Shown here: positions 28,200-37,943 of the stretch, piece after piece
Position numbering within the stretch: the stretch's first letter is position 1
Layout of the letters: each line of letters opens with the position of its first letter
Assembly: GCA_963831105.1 (NCBI GenBank)
Contig: CAWHOS010000003.1
Location: forward strand, 124,001-188,000
Source: DATFQI01 sp963831105
GTDB lineage: Bacteria; Actinomycetota; Thermoleophilia; Solirubrobacterales; Solirubrobacteraceae
Length of the DNA stretch: 64,000 bases
Direction: 5' to 3'
Notes under the pieces: model-generated
What the model was told of the DNA's origin: nothing
The model's database searches: none
Seen by the model: only the letters and a program-made list of their open reading frames with translations
Position numbers and translations under genes: made by a program

Positions 28200-28247
28200 T
28201 TAGTCAGGTGACTAAGTCAGTTGACCAAAGACCCGCGGCGATGTCAA
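28200..28247 (-). promoter_or_regulatory. SBP56 promoter region with TetR-like palindrome
   Basis: TTAGTCA-GG-TGACTAA (28200-28215) is a 7-bp inverted repeat with a 2-bp centre, 20 bases before the SBP56 start. TTGACA (28247-28242) with a weak TCAACT 17 bp downstream could be the promoter, leaving the palindrome over the start of transcription, a repressor position. The TetR gene of the same cluster is the natural candidate. Confidence 0.6.
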
Positions 28248-28249
28248 GG

Positions 28250-29818
28250 CTAGGCCGACTGCATCGGCCGGCGCACGGGATACATCTGGCCCGGGCTGTC
28301 CGGATCGTGCGGGCCGATGACCTCGTCGGGCAGGATCCTGCGCAGCTCGATGTCGACCGCGCCGGCCAGCCCGTCGCCCTGGACGCGCCACTCCGTCCCG
28401 ACCTTGTGGACGTTCGGGAAGCGGGTCGACATCTCGGTCGTGGCCGCGGCGTCGCCGCGGTCGGCGCGGGTCGCGATCGGCTGCGCCATCGCGACGACGT
28501 CGTTGTACTCCTCGGCCAGCTTGGCCTTCATCTGATGCGAGGTCTTCCGCCCCGAGCCGTGGCCGAGGAAGATGTCCGTGCCGCGCGTGCGGTCGTCGTT
28601 GGAGCCGCCGAGCCGGTCGACGAGCAGTGCGTTCTCCAGCCGCCAGGCGTTGCCGATGTTCTCGTTGAGCGGGTCGTAGGCGGCGTGGTTGAAGAAGTAC
28701 ACGTGGTCGCCGACCACGAAGTCGAACTCGTCGGCCGGCCGCACGAGCTGCAGGCTCGCCAGCGGCCCGGGCGCGCCGGTGAGGGTGGTGTCGGTCTCCA
28801 GCTCGGAGAACAGGTCGAAGCGCAGGATCATCTTCTCCGGCCCGTGCTGGTCGACCCGCCGGTTGAACTCGGCCTGCCCGAGCGTCGCGGCGAACGACCG
28901 GAAGTGCACGAGCGAGATCAGGTAGTCGCAGTGCAGCAGGGTCCGCCGGTGCGCCGGCTGCGGGACGAACAGCTTCATCAGCGCGTTGTAGGGGTCGCGC
29001 TTGCCGGTGTCGGTCAGCGACCAGCTGTAGTCGTCCATGTCGCCGTAGACCGTGTGCCGCTCGTGCCGCGGCAGCGAGCGCAGCCGGCGGTTCTTGGTTC
29101 TGTCCGACCGCCACGCGTAGTCGTCGGGCGGCCGCGGCGTCCAGTACGCGCGGGCGCTGTAGTTCACGCGCGGCCCGTACAGCAGCGCGGGGCCCGAGAA
29201 CGGGTAGCCGAAGGCCTGCTGCGTCCCCTCGCCGACGGCGACGTGCTCCTGGGACTGCTGCATGACGACGGAGCTCGTCACGCGCTTGAGCAGCTCGACC
29301 CGCAGCTCCTCCTCGTCGGTGAAGCGCATGTGCTCCGTGGCCGACGCCATGTCGGCCATGATCCGGAACGCCAGGCTGCGCCGGCGCCCGCGATAGTGCC
29401 GGCGCGAGAACGCCTCGCGCTCCGGCCGGAGCATCTCGCGCCAGGTGCCGGTGCCGGCATCGTGCAGCTCGACCTTGCGCGCGAGCACGTTCTCGGGCGG
29501 ACCCGGCGGCTGGAACTCCTGGGCCGGCGGTGGGCCGGCGCCCTTCAGCTCCTCGCCCTCGTCGGCCAGGATCGGCGCCTCGAGCAGGTCCTCGGGTCCG
29601 AGCGGGAGCTCCTCCTCGGCCTCGTCCTCCTCCCCCTCGAGCTCGTCCTCCTCCTCGGCCGCCTGGCGCTGGAGCAGCATCCGCGCCACGGCCTGGTTGC
29701 CGGCGCTGCGCTGGAGGCTGAGCAGCGCGGACAGCTCAGGGGCGGGCGCGGGCTGCTTCTCCTCCCGCTCCAGGGAGCGCTCCAGCAGTCCGGCGCGTTC
29801 GGCCTGCGAGGTGAGCAT
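28250..29818 (-). CDS. eCIS-tag protein with Tgl-type transglutaminase-like domain
   Basis: 522 residues. The N-terminus carries LLSLQRSAGNQAVARMLLQ (about 32-50), the motif typical of DUF4157-type proteins linked to extracellular contractile injection systems and other exported toxins. A very acidic stretch (about 53-75) follows. The C-terminal half resembles bacterial Tgl-type protein-glutamine gamma-glutamyltransferase: Cys297 in LLHCDYLISLVHF before TLGQAEFNRR, then VGDHVYFFNHAAYDP, Glu395 in WRLENALLVD and His420 in FLGHGSGRKT. Those residues match the Cys, Glu and His region of the spore enzyme. It may crosslink target proteins after delivery. No injection-system genes are in the window. 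Family match is from memory of motifs. Confidence 0.7.
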   Translation of the reverse strand: MLTSQAERAGLLERSLEREEKQPAPAPELSALLSLQRSAGNQAVARMLLQRQAAEEEDELEGEEDEAEEELPLGPEDLLEAPILADEGEELKGAGPPPAQEFQPPGPPENVLARKVELHDAGTGTWREMLRPEREAFSRRHYRGRRRSLAFRIMADMASATEHMRFTDEEELRVELLKRVTSSVVMQQSQEHVAVGEGTQQAFGYPFSGPALLYGPRVNYSARAYWTPRPPDDYAWRSDRTKNRRLRSLPRHERHTVYGDMDDYSWSLTDTGKRDPYNALMKLFVPQPAHRRTLLHCDYLISLVHFRSFAATLGQAEFNRRVDQHGPEKMILRFDLFSELETDTTLTGAPGPLASLQLVRPADEFDFVVGDHVYFFNHAAYDPLNENIGNAWRLENALLVDRLGGSNDDRTRGTDIFLGHGSGRKTSHQMKAKLAEEYNDVVAMAQPIATRADRGDAAATTEMSTRFPNVHKVGTEWRVQGDGLAGAVDIELRRILPDEVIGPHDPDSPGQMYPVRRPMQSA

Positions 29819-29878
29819 GAGGTGAGCCCAGCCTCCCCCAGCGCCTCCCGGCCTGTCAATGACCGGAAGGGCACCTCT

Positions 29879-31879
29879 TCAGGCGCAGGGGATCTCGGCG
29901 CGGATCCGGGTGCCGGCCCCGGGCGAGCTCTGCACGTCGAGGCGCCCCTCGAGCGCCTCGAGGCGGTCGGCCAGCCCGCGCAGGCCCGACCCCCGGGTGG
30001 GATCGGCGCCGCCGACCCCGTCGTCGGCGACGATCACCGTCGCCTGCCCGTTCGAGCGGCTGACGCTGACGACCGCGTGGGTGGCCTGCGCGTACTTGGC
30101 GACGTTCGTCATCGACTCCGCGACGACGTAGTACGCGGCCGCCTCGACCGGCCCGGCGAGCCGCTCGTCCGGCATCTCGGTGATCTCGACGGGCACCGGC
30201 GAGCGGGTGGCCAGCGACTCGATCGCCGGGCCCAGGCCGCGATCGGTCAGGACGGCGGGATGGATCCCGCGGGCGAGCTCGCGCAGCTCGTCGAGCCCCT
30301 CCGAGAGCTGATCCTGCGCCCTCGCGAGCATCTCGCCGGCGGCCGCCGGATCCTTGCGCAGGGTCGCGTCGACCAGGCGCAGGTCGAGCGCGACCGCCAC
30401 CAGCCGCTGCTGCGCGCCGTCGTGCAGGTTGCGCTCGAGCCGCCGGCGCTCGGCGTCGCCGGCCTCGACGATGCGCGCGCGGGAGGCGGCGAGCTGCTCG
30501 TGCGCCTCGGTGTTGGCGATCGCCTGCGCGACCAGCTCGGCGAAGTCGCCGAGGCGCCGCTCGGCGCCCTCGGAGAGCGACGCGGGCGAGCGGGTCCCGG
30601 CGGCGAGCGCGCCCCACAGACGGCCCCCGACGAGGACCGGCGCCGCGACCGCGCCGCGGTAGCCGGCGCTCTGCAGCGTCGCGGCGAGCGTCCCGGTCGC
30701 CTGGGCGTACTCCGCCCGCTCGGGAGTACCACTGCGCAGCACCCGCGCGATGACCGTGTCGCCGTCGAGGTCGATCGTGCCGCCGACCGGCAGCCTGAGC
30801 CGCCCGTCCGCGCTCCAGCCTCCGACCACCGTCGCCGTGCCGGGGTCCTCGTCGTAGCGGACGAGGCTGGCGCCGGGCACGTCGAGCAGCTCCGCGACCT
30901 CCCTGGTGACCTGCTCGAAGACGCGGCTCTGGGGCGCTGCGGCGGCGACGAGCATCGCCACCCTCCTGAGCGACGCCTGCTCCCCCGCGAGCGCGCGCTG
31001 CGCCACCTCGGCCTGCATGCGCTCGGCCGTGACGGCCGCGAGCAGCAGCGACGTGAGCGCCGAGGTCGCGATGAACAGCTGCGTCGTGAGCAGGCTCTCC
31101 GTGATCGACTCGCGCACGAACGGCCCGTCGTTCTGCGCCGTGTTCCAGACCGTGATCGAGCAGACGACGAAGGTCGCCGTCGCCGCGCCGCGCGGCCCGA
31201 AGCGGATCGCCGCCCACAGCAGCCCCGGGAACACGATGTAGGGCACGTCGCGCTGCGGCGGGAGCGTGGCCAGGGCGATCAGCAGGGCGAGCACGACCGC
31301 CCCTTCGACGGCTTGGCTTCGGCCCAGGCCGCGCAGCCCGAGGCTCGCCCAGGTCAGGATCACCGGCGCCACCACGAGCGCACCGGCCGCGTCCCCGAGC
31401 GTCCAGGTCCTGACCACCCGCCCGAGATCCTCGGGCGCGATCACGTCGCCCATGCGCAGCGCGAGCGGCCCGAACGCGGCGCTGATCACGGCGGCGATCA
31501 GCGCGGCGACGACGAACGCCAAGACGTCCGTGACCCGCTCCAGCGAGCCGCGCTTGTGCGTGTAGCGCCGCAGCAGCCACGCCGCCGTGATGATCGCGAC
31601 CGTGTTCCCGACCGTCTGCGCGAGCACCGTTCCCATCGGCGTCGAGTAGTCGCCGAGGAACAGGTCGCCGATCACGATCGCGGGCCACAGCCGGATCCCG
31701 AACAGGAACAGCACCGCGAGGCCGAGGCCGGCCGGCGGCCACAGCGCGGCGACGGCGCCGTCGAGATAGGCCAGCTCCAGCCCGAGCCGGCCGGCGAGGT
31801 AGTACGCGGCGGCGGCGAGGGCGACCGTGCCGGCGTAGACCACCGGCCGTTCGTACCGGCCGAGATGCAGCGCGGTCAT
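29879..31879 (-). CDS. MASE1-GAF sensor histidine kinase, no partner regulator nearby
   Basis: 666 residues. MASE1 membrane sensor at 15-285 (VAALWPPAGLGLAVLFLFG, GDLFLGDYSTPMGTVLAQ, about eight helices), GAF domain at about 330-470, HisKA_3 with ERRRLERNLHDGAQQRLV, and HATPase with YYVVAESMTNVAKYAQA and STRGSGLRGLADRLEALEG-like end (PTRGSGLRGLADRLEAL). Start ATG 31879 is where the membrane domain starts. It likely senses a soluble or envelope signal. Unlike the 14-16 kb kinase there is no adjacent response regulator. Confidence 0.92.
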   Translation of the reverse strand: MTALHLGRYERPVVYAGTVALAAAAYYLAGRLGLELAYLDGAVAALWPPAGLGLAVLFLFGIRLWPAIVIGDLFLGDYSTPMGTVLAQTVGNTVAIITAAWLLRRYTHKRGSLERVTDVLAFVVAALIAAVISAAFGPLALRMGDVIAPEDLGRVVRTWTLGDAAGALVVAPVILTWASLGLRGLGRSQAVEGAVVLALLIALATLPPQRDVPYIVFPGLLWAAIRFGPRGAATATFVVCSITVWNTAQNDGPFVRESITESLLTTQLFIATSALTSLLLAAVTAERMQAEVAQRALAGEQASLRRVAMLVAAAAPQSRVFEQVTREVAELLDVPGASLVRYDEDPGTATVVGGWSADGRLRLPVGGTIDLDGDTVIARVLRSGTPERAEYAQATGTLAATLQSAGYRGAVAAPVLVGGRLWGALAAGTRSPASLSEGAERRLGDFAELVAQAIANTEAHEQLAASRARIVEAGDAERRRLERNLHDGAQQRLVAVALDLRLVDATLRKDPAAAGEMLARAQDQLSEGLDELRELARGIHPAVLTDRGLGPAIESLATRSPVPVEITEMPDERLAGPVEAAAYYVVAESMTNVAKYAQATHAVVSVSRSNGQATVIVADDGVGGADPTRGSGLRGLADRLEALEGRLDVQSSPGAGTRIRAEIPCA

Positions 31880-32078
31880 AGGCTCACGGCCAGTCTTCCG
31901 GGCGGACGGCCCAGCCGTCAACCCACGGCGTATCGCCCTGCCGGACGAGTAACGCCGAGGACACTGCGGGCAACCCCACTACACGGGGCGGTTAGCTCTA
32001 GCGATCGAGCGGCACGGCGCCACTAGCGTCCGCGACATGCGCTAGCTTGCCGCCTGGTGCCATGACCGGCGCCGCACC

Positions 32079-34216
32079 GTGATCGGCCTCTGGGTCGCCG
32101 CCTTCATCGTCTTCGCCGCCCTCTGGGGCACCGCCGCCGGCGAGTTCGTCAACAACTTCAGCCTCCCGGGCACGGAGTCCCAGCGGGCCTACGACCTGCT
32201 CAAGGAGAAGTTCCCGGCGCAGGCCGGCGACACCGCCACCGTCGTCTTCGCGGTCGACCAGGGCAGCGTGCTCGACGCCGCAACCGCGCCGCAGATCGAG
32301 GCCGTCCGCAAGGAGATCGCGAAGTCGCCCGAGGTGCTCGCGGTCGCCGATCCGTTCGCCAAGGGCGCGCCCGTCTCCGAGGACGGCAGGATCACCTTCG
32401 CCCAGATCCAGCTCCGCAAGGGCGGTGGCGACGCCGATCCCGCGGCGATCAAGACGATGGCCGAGGACACGCTCGCGCTCGACGGCAAGGGCGGGGTCCA
32501 GGTCGCGCTCGGCGGCGACATCATCCACTGGTCGACGGCCGAGCAGGGCGGCGCCGGCGAGATCTTCGGCATCCTCGTCGCGGCGCTCGTGCTGTTCCTG
32601 ACGCTCGGCGTGGTCGCGATGGGGCTGCCGCTGCTCAACGCGCTGTTCGCCATGGTGGTGAGCCTCTCGATCATGGCGGTCGTCGGAACACGGCTGATCG
32701 ACGTGGTCGACTGGTCGCCGCAGCTGGCCGCGATGATCGGGATCGGCGTCGGCATCGACTACGCGCTGCTGATCCTCAACCGCTTCCGGCTGGAGCGCGG
32801 CGCCGGGCGCAGCGTGCGCGAGGCGACGCTGGTCGTCGATCGACACGTCCGGCCGCGCCGTCCTGTTCGCGGGCATCGTGGTCGTGATCGCGATGCTCGG
32901 GATGATGCTGCTCGGCATCTCGTTCCTCTACGGCCCGGCGATCGCCGCGGCGCTCTCGGTGCTGTTCACGATGCTCGCCGCGCTGACGCTGATGCCGGCG
33001 CTGCTGAGCAAGATCGGCGGCCGGGTCAAGCCGGCCGGCGGCGGCGACGGCGGGGATGCCGACCTGGCCGACCGCGAGACCGGCTTCGCGGCGCGCTGGA
33101 GCGGCTTCGTGGCGCGCCGGCCGCTGCCGGTGGCGATCCTCGCGCTCGCCGTGCTGATCGCCCTCGCGCTGCCCGCGCTCCACATGCGGCTGGCGACGAG
33201 CGACGCCAGCACCTACAAGAAGGACGACACCAGCCGCATCGCCTACGACCTGCTCAAGGAGGGCTTCGGCCCCGGCTTCAACGCGCCGCTGCTGCTCGCC
33301 GTCGAGCTCCCGCAGGCGGGCGATCAGGCGTCGCTGGAGAAGATCGGCGCCGCGCTCGGTGAGCAGGACGGGATCGCGCGGGTCCTGCCGGCGCAGCTCA
33401 ACGAGAGCGGCGACACGGCGACGATGATCGCCTACCCGACCACGACGCCGCAGGAGGAGCGCACCGACCAGACCGTCCGGGAGGCGCGCGACACGACCCT
33501 GCCGCCGGTCGAGGCGGAGACCGGCGCGCGCGTGTCGATCGGCGGCGCGACGGCGACCAACCTGGACTTCTCCCAGACGATCCGCGACAAGCTCCCGCTG
33601 TTCATCGGCGTCGTGGTCGGCCTCTCGCTGCTGCTGCTCGCGGTCGTCTTCCGCTCGCTGCTGATCCCGGTCAAGGCCGGCATCTTCAACCTGCTGTCGA
33701 TCGCGGGCGCGTTCGGCGTCGTGACGCTGATCTTCCAGGACGGCCACCTGGCGAGCCTGTTCGGCGACGCGACCGGCCCGATCGAGTCGTTCCTGCCGAT
33801 CATGGTCTTCGCCGTCGTCTTCGGCCTCTCGATGGACTACGAGGTGTTCCTCGTCTCGCGCATGCACGAGGAGTGGGTGCACACGAAGGACGCGCATTAC
33901 GCGGTTCGTCACGGACTGGCGATGACCGGGCGCGTGGTCACGGCGGCGGCGATCATCATGATCGCGGTCTTCGGCGCGTTCGCGATCGGCAACGAGCGGG
34001 CGCTGGCCATGATGGGCGTCGGCTTCGCCGCGGCGATCTTCATCGACGCCTTCATCATCCGGCTGCTGCTGCTGCCGGCCGTGATGCACCTCGCCGGCCC
34101 GGCGATGTGGTGGATGCCCGCGTGGCTCGAGCGGCGCCTGCCGCATCTGCACATCGAGCGCCCCGACGAGGACGCCGAGGCGCCCGCGAGAGCGGCCGAA
34201 GGTCGTGGCCGGCTAG
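32079..34216 (+). CDS. Second MMPL-family transporter, nonsense codon near start and two frameshifts
   Basis: About 710 residues. The natural N-terminus seems to start at ATG 32037 (MR-stop-LAAWCHDRRRTVIGLW), but codon 3 is TAG; the first usable in-frame start is GTG 32079, without a good ribosome site. MMPL marks: GIGVGIDYALLILNRFRLER and FGLSMDYEVFLVSRMHEEW, ten further helices in two blocks. Frame changes near 32835 (one extra G before SSIDTSGRAVLF) and near 34188, where removing one A yields EAPAERPKVVAG and stop at 34216. Either decaying or affected by indel errors. Confidence 0.82.
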
Positions 34217-34229
34217 CGGCGATCCGTTT

Positions 34230-34407
34230 ATGCTGCGCGACGCCGTGTTCGCCTACCTCGATCCCGGCACCGGGAGCATGCTGGTCCAGCTCCTGGTCGG
34301 CGGGGTCGCCGCCGCCGCCGTCGCGGCTCAAGCTCTACTGGTACCGGATCCTGCGGCTGCTCCGCATCCGCAAGCGACCGAGCCGCGAGCCGGACCAGGA
34401 ACGCTGA
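34230..34407 (+). pseudogene. LDPGTGS small membrane protein, copy 1 (one frameshift)
   Basis: Same protein as the intact 57-residue copy at 44619. MLRDAVFAYLDPGTGSMLVQ begins it; an extra G at about 34327 breaks the frame before LKLYWYRILRLLRIRK. One membrane helix overlaps the LDPGTGS motif, followed by a basic tail. Starts 14 bases after the MMPL stop. Confidence 0.7.
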
Positions 34408-35800
34408 CGCGTCGAGCCCGGCTCGTTCCGCGACCACGAGAGTCGCGTGTTCATCACGCCCGACGGCGTGTTCCGCGTGCTGAGCGCGGCCGGGCATGGA
34501 GGACTGGGAGGCGCTCGCGGCGTCGGCGCTCTGGCGCGAGCTGCAGGAGGAGGGCCAGCGTCGTCGCGACCGAGCCGGCGGACGCTCGGCGCGCTGCCCG
34601 GACCTGCTCGCCGGCGAGGCGGCCGGCGTGCTGCGCCACGAGCGCGTGCCGTTCGTCTCCTACCCCTACGAGTGGCCGTTCTCGATGCTCAAGGACGCGG
34701 CGCTGCTGCAGCTCGAGCTCAACCGGCGCGCGCTGCGCGCGGACCTCGCGCTCAAGGACGCGTCGCCCTACAACGTCCAGTGGCGCGGCACGCGGCCGGT
34801 GTTCATCGACGTCGGCTCGTTCGAGCGCCTGCGCCCGGGCGAGCCGTGGGCGGGCTACCGGCAGTTCTGCATGCTGTTCCTGTATCCGCTGATGCTGCAG
34901 GCCTACAAGGACCTGCCGTTCCACGCGGCGCTGCGCGGCTCGCTCGACGGCATCGCGCCGCACGACGCGCGCGCGGTGCTCGCCGGCGAGCGCTTCCGCA
35001 AGGGCGTGCTCTCGAACGTGCTGCTGCACGCGCGGCTGGAGTCGCGCTACGCCGGCGCCGAGGGGGCGCGAGGTCAAGCGGGAGATGCGGCGCGCGGGCT
35101 TCAGCAAGGAGCTGCTGGCGGCGAACTTCGGCAAGCTCGAGAAGCTCGTGCGGCGGCTCGAGTGGAAGGCCGGCGAGACGGCCTGGACCGGCTACGGCGA
35201 GGACAACACCTACGACGACGCCGCGGCCGGCGCGAAGGCGGAGTTCGTGCGCGAGGCGGCGGCGCGCCGGCGCGCGGGCTGGCCTGGGACGTCGGCTGCA
35301 ACGACGGCCGCTACGCGCGCATCGCGGCCGAGTCGGCCGACCTCGTCGTCGCGTTCGACGCCGACCACGCGACCGTCGACGCGCTCTACCGGCGGCTGCG
35401 CGAGGAGCGCCGCGAGGACATCCTGCCGCTGGTGATGAGCGTCACCGACCCGTCGCCCGACCTCGGCTGGCGCGGCCGCGAGCGCGCCTCGCTCGAGCGC
35501 CGCGGCACGCCGGAGCTGGCGCTCTGCCTCGCGGTCGTGCACCACGTCTGCATCACCGGCAACGTGCCGGTGCGCGAGTTCCTCGACTGGCTGCGCTCGC
35601 TCGACGCGGCGCTCGTGATCGAGTTCCCCGACCGCGGCGACCCGATGGTGCAGCGGCTGCTGAGCGGCAAGCGCGAGGGCAGCAACCCCGACTACGAGAA
35701 GGCGGCGTTCGAGCGCGCGCTCGAGGAGCGCTTCGCGGTCGAGCGCACGCGAGCCCGTGTCGGAGACCCGGACGCTCTACGAGGCCCGCCCGCGGGCGTG
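34404..35800 (+). pseudogene. NoeA-like methyltransferase, copy 1 (several frameshifts)
   Basis: Aligns through its whole length with the intact gene at 44789-46180. Single-base shifts relative to copy 2 lie near 34415, 34493, 34558, 35064 and 35279 (a deletion) and near 35750. Between them protein identity is high (VSYPYEWPFSMLKDAALLQL, WRGTRPVFIDVGSFERLRPG). Substitutions against copy 2 are largely at third positions, so selection acted until recently, or the indels are technical. Confidence 0.8.
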
Positions 35801-37552
35801 AGCGCGCGTCGATCGGCTTCCGGCGGGCCGCGCTGCACCTCGGCGGCCTGTGGGCGCTCGCGTTCGCGCAGCCGCTGTTCGACCTGCTCGGGCGCAACGC
35901 GCGAGTTCTTCGTCGCGCGCGGGAGCACGACCGGCGACATCCTCGCTGCTGGCGTTCGGCTACGCGCTGCGTGCCGCCGCTGATGGGCGCCGCGCGTGGT
36001 CTGGGCGCTGGGGCGGATCCGGCCGGCGCTCGGGTGGGCGGCGCATGCTCGTGCTCGTCGGCGCTGCTCGTCGGCGGCGCTGCGTGCTGCCGCCGGCTGG
36101 GCGACGTGCTCGGCGGGTCCGCCGCTCGCGATCGCCGCTCGCGCTGCGTCGCTCGGCGCCGGCGCCGCCGCGCTCTACGCGCGCGCCGCCGGCGGTGCGC
36201 ACGTTCGCGACGGTGCTCTCCCCCGCGCCGCTGGTCGTGCTGCTCCTGTTCCTCGTCGTCTCGCCGGTGCGCGGGCTGCTGTTCCCCGGGCGAGCCGGCG
36301 GCGCGGTCGCCGGCCCGTCGCGCTCCACGACGCCGATCGTCCACGTCGTGCTCGACGAGCTGCCGGAGACCACGCTCGCGGACGCGGACGGGAGGATCGA
36401 CGCCGAGCTGTTCCCGAACTTCGCCCGGCTCGCGCGCGACGTCGACCTGGTATCGCAACGCGACGACGGTCGACGACCTCACCGACGGAGGCGGTCCCGG
36501 CGCAGCTCACCGGCGAGCAGCCGCGAGGCGGGCTCGCTGCCGACGGCGCGCGACCATCCGCGCAGCCTGTTCACGCTGTTCGAGCGCAGCCACGAGCTGA
36601 CGGTGATCGAGCCGATCACCGACGCTGTGCCCGGAGCGGCTGTGCGGCGACGTCGCGGCCGGGGACGGTGCGACCGGCTGCGATCGCTCGAGTCCGACCT
36701 CGAGGTCGTCGTGCAGCACCTGCTGCTGCCGGAGGACCTGCGCGAGGGGCTCCCGCCGATCGACCGCGTCTGGGAGGGGTTCGAGACCGAGCCGGTGACG
36801 GCCGCGGGCGAGCTGCGCGGCGGGCGAACCTCAAGCGCGACGTGCTCGCGCGGCTCGCCCGCGACGACGCGACGGCCGGCTTCGAGCGCGCGATCGCCGC
36901 GCTCGACGCGCCGGGCTCGCGGCCGCCGCTGCTGTTCGTGCACTCGACGCTCCCGCACGGCGCCGTGGCGCTTCCTGCCCGACGGCCGCCGCTATCCGAT
37001 CGCACGGCAAGGAGTTCCCGGGGCTCGACGAGCAAGGGCTGGATCGGGCCGCAGTGGCAGGTCGACCAGGGCTTCCAGCGCCACGTGCTGCAGGTGCAGT
37101 ACACCGACCGGCTGGTCGGCGCGCTGCTGGACAAGCTGCGCGACGAGCGGCCTGTTCGACGACGCGGTGATCGTCGTCACGGCCGACCACGGCGTCGCGT
37201 TCTCGACCGGCGAGCCGCGCCGGCCCGGCGAACCGCGCGAACGTCGGCGAGATCGCGCCGGTGCCGTTCTTCGTCAAGCTGCCGGGCCAGCGCGAGGGCC
37301 GCGTCGACGACCGCGCGGTGCGGACGATCGACGTGCTGCCGACGATCGCCAAGGCGGCCGGCGTGCGGCGTGCCGTGGAAGGCCGACGGGATCCCGGCCG
37401 GCGAGCGCGAGGTCGACCCGGACGCGCCGATCGACGTCTCGCACGCGGGCGTGCCGGCGCTGACGGAGCCGCTCGGCTCCGTGCTGCGCGAAGCGGCGCG
37501 CAGCGCGAGGCAGGTCGAGGCCCGGCCAGGAGCAGAGCGGGTCGTGGTCTGA
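35797..37552 (+). pseudogene. Membrane sulfatase-fold protein, copy 1 (many frameshifts, C-terminus lost)
   Basis: Matches 46177-47860 of copy 2 (RRAALHLGGLWALAFAQPL, ELFPNFARLARDV, SLFTLFERSHELTVIEPIT, FHVLQVQYTDR-like segment). At least ten single-base shifts, mostly extra bases, for example near 35899, 35943, 35970, 36450 and 37155. About 110 C-terminal residues present in copy 2 are missing. The end of the similarity at about 37545 is followed directly by the ABM-like gene. Loss of the 3' end points to real decay. Confidence 0.8.
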
Positions 37553-37603
37553 ACCGCGACCTGAGAGAGTGCCCGTAGGCCGAAGCGTCGAGAGGAGCGT
37601 CAC

Positions 37604-37933
37604 ATGGTTGCGCGCGTCACCCACGTGAGGGTGAAGCCCGAGGACGTCGAGGAGGCCGTGCGCCTGTTCGACGAGTCGGTCATCCCCGCCGCCGAGCAGG
37701 AGGAGGGGTTCATGGGCGCGCTGCTGCTCACGCGAGAGGACGGTCGCGCGCTGGTCGTCGACCTCTGCGACACGGTCGAGCACATGCGCGCCAACGAGCG
37801 CAGCGGCTTCTACCAGACGCAGGTGGCCAAGTTCGCCGGCAAGCTCGTGGACCGGCCCGGGCGCGAGTTCTACGACGTCGCGGTGGCCAAGGGCGTGCAG
37901 GGCGGGGCGGAGTTGCTGCGCGGCCCTGACTGA
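37604..37933 (+). CDS. Antibiotic biosynthesis monooxygenase (ABM)-like dimeric barrel protein
   Basis: 109 residues with the ferredoxin-like ABM pattern: VARVTHVRVKPEDVEEAVRL, a central helix DESVIPAAEQEEGFMGALLL, LTREDGRALVVDLCDTVEHM. GAGAGGAGC precedes ATG. Such proteins act as cofactor-free monooxygenases, haem-degrading enzymes or have no known activity; none can be chosen. Stands alone between copy 1 of the envelope module and the convergent GGDEF-EAL gene. Confidence 0.8.
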   Translation: MVARVTHVRVKPEDVEEAVRLFDESVIPAAEQEEGFMGALLLTREDGRALVVDLCDTVEHMRANERSGFYQTQVAKFAGKLVDRPGREFYDVAVAKGVQGGAELLRGPD

Positions 37934-37943
37934 GCGGCGTCGA

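Noticed and set aside
28178..32026. Very long plus-strand open frame (over 1,200 codons) opposite the transglutaminase-like and MASE1 kinase genes
   Set aside because: Arg/His/Asp-rich antisense frame typical of high-GC DNA; no domain, ribosome site or sensible start. The minus-strand genes have clear motifs.
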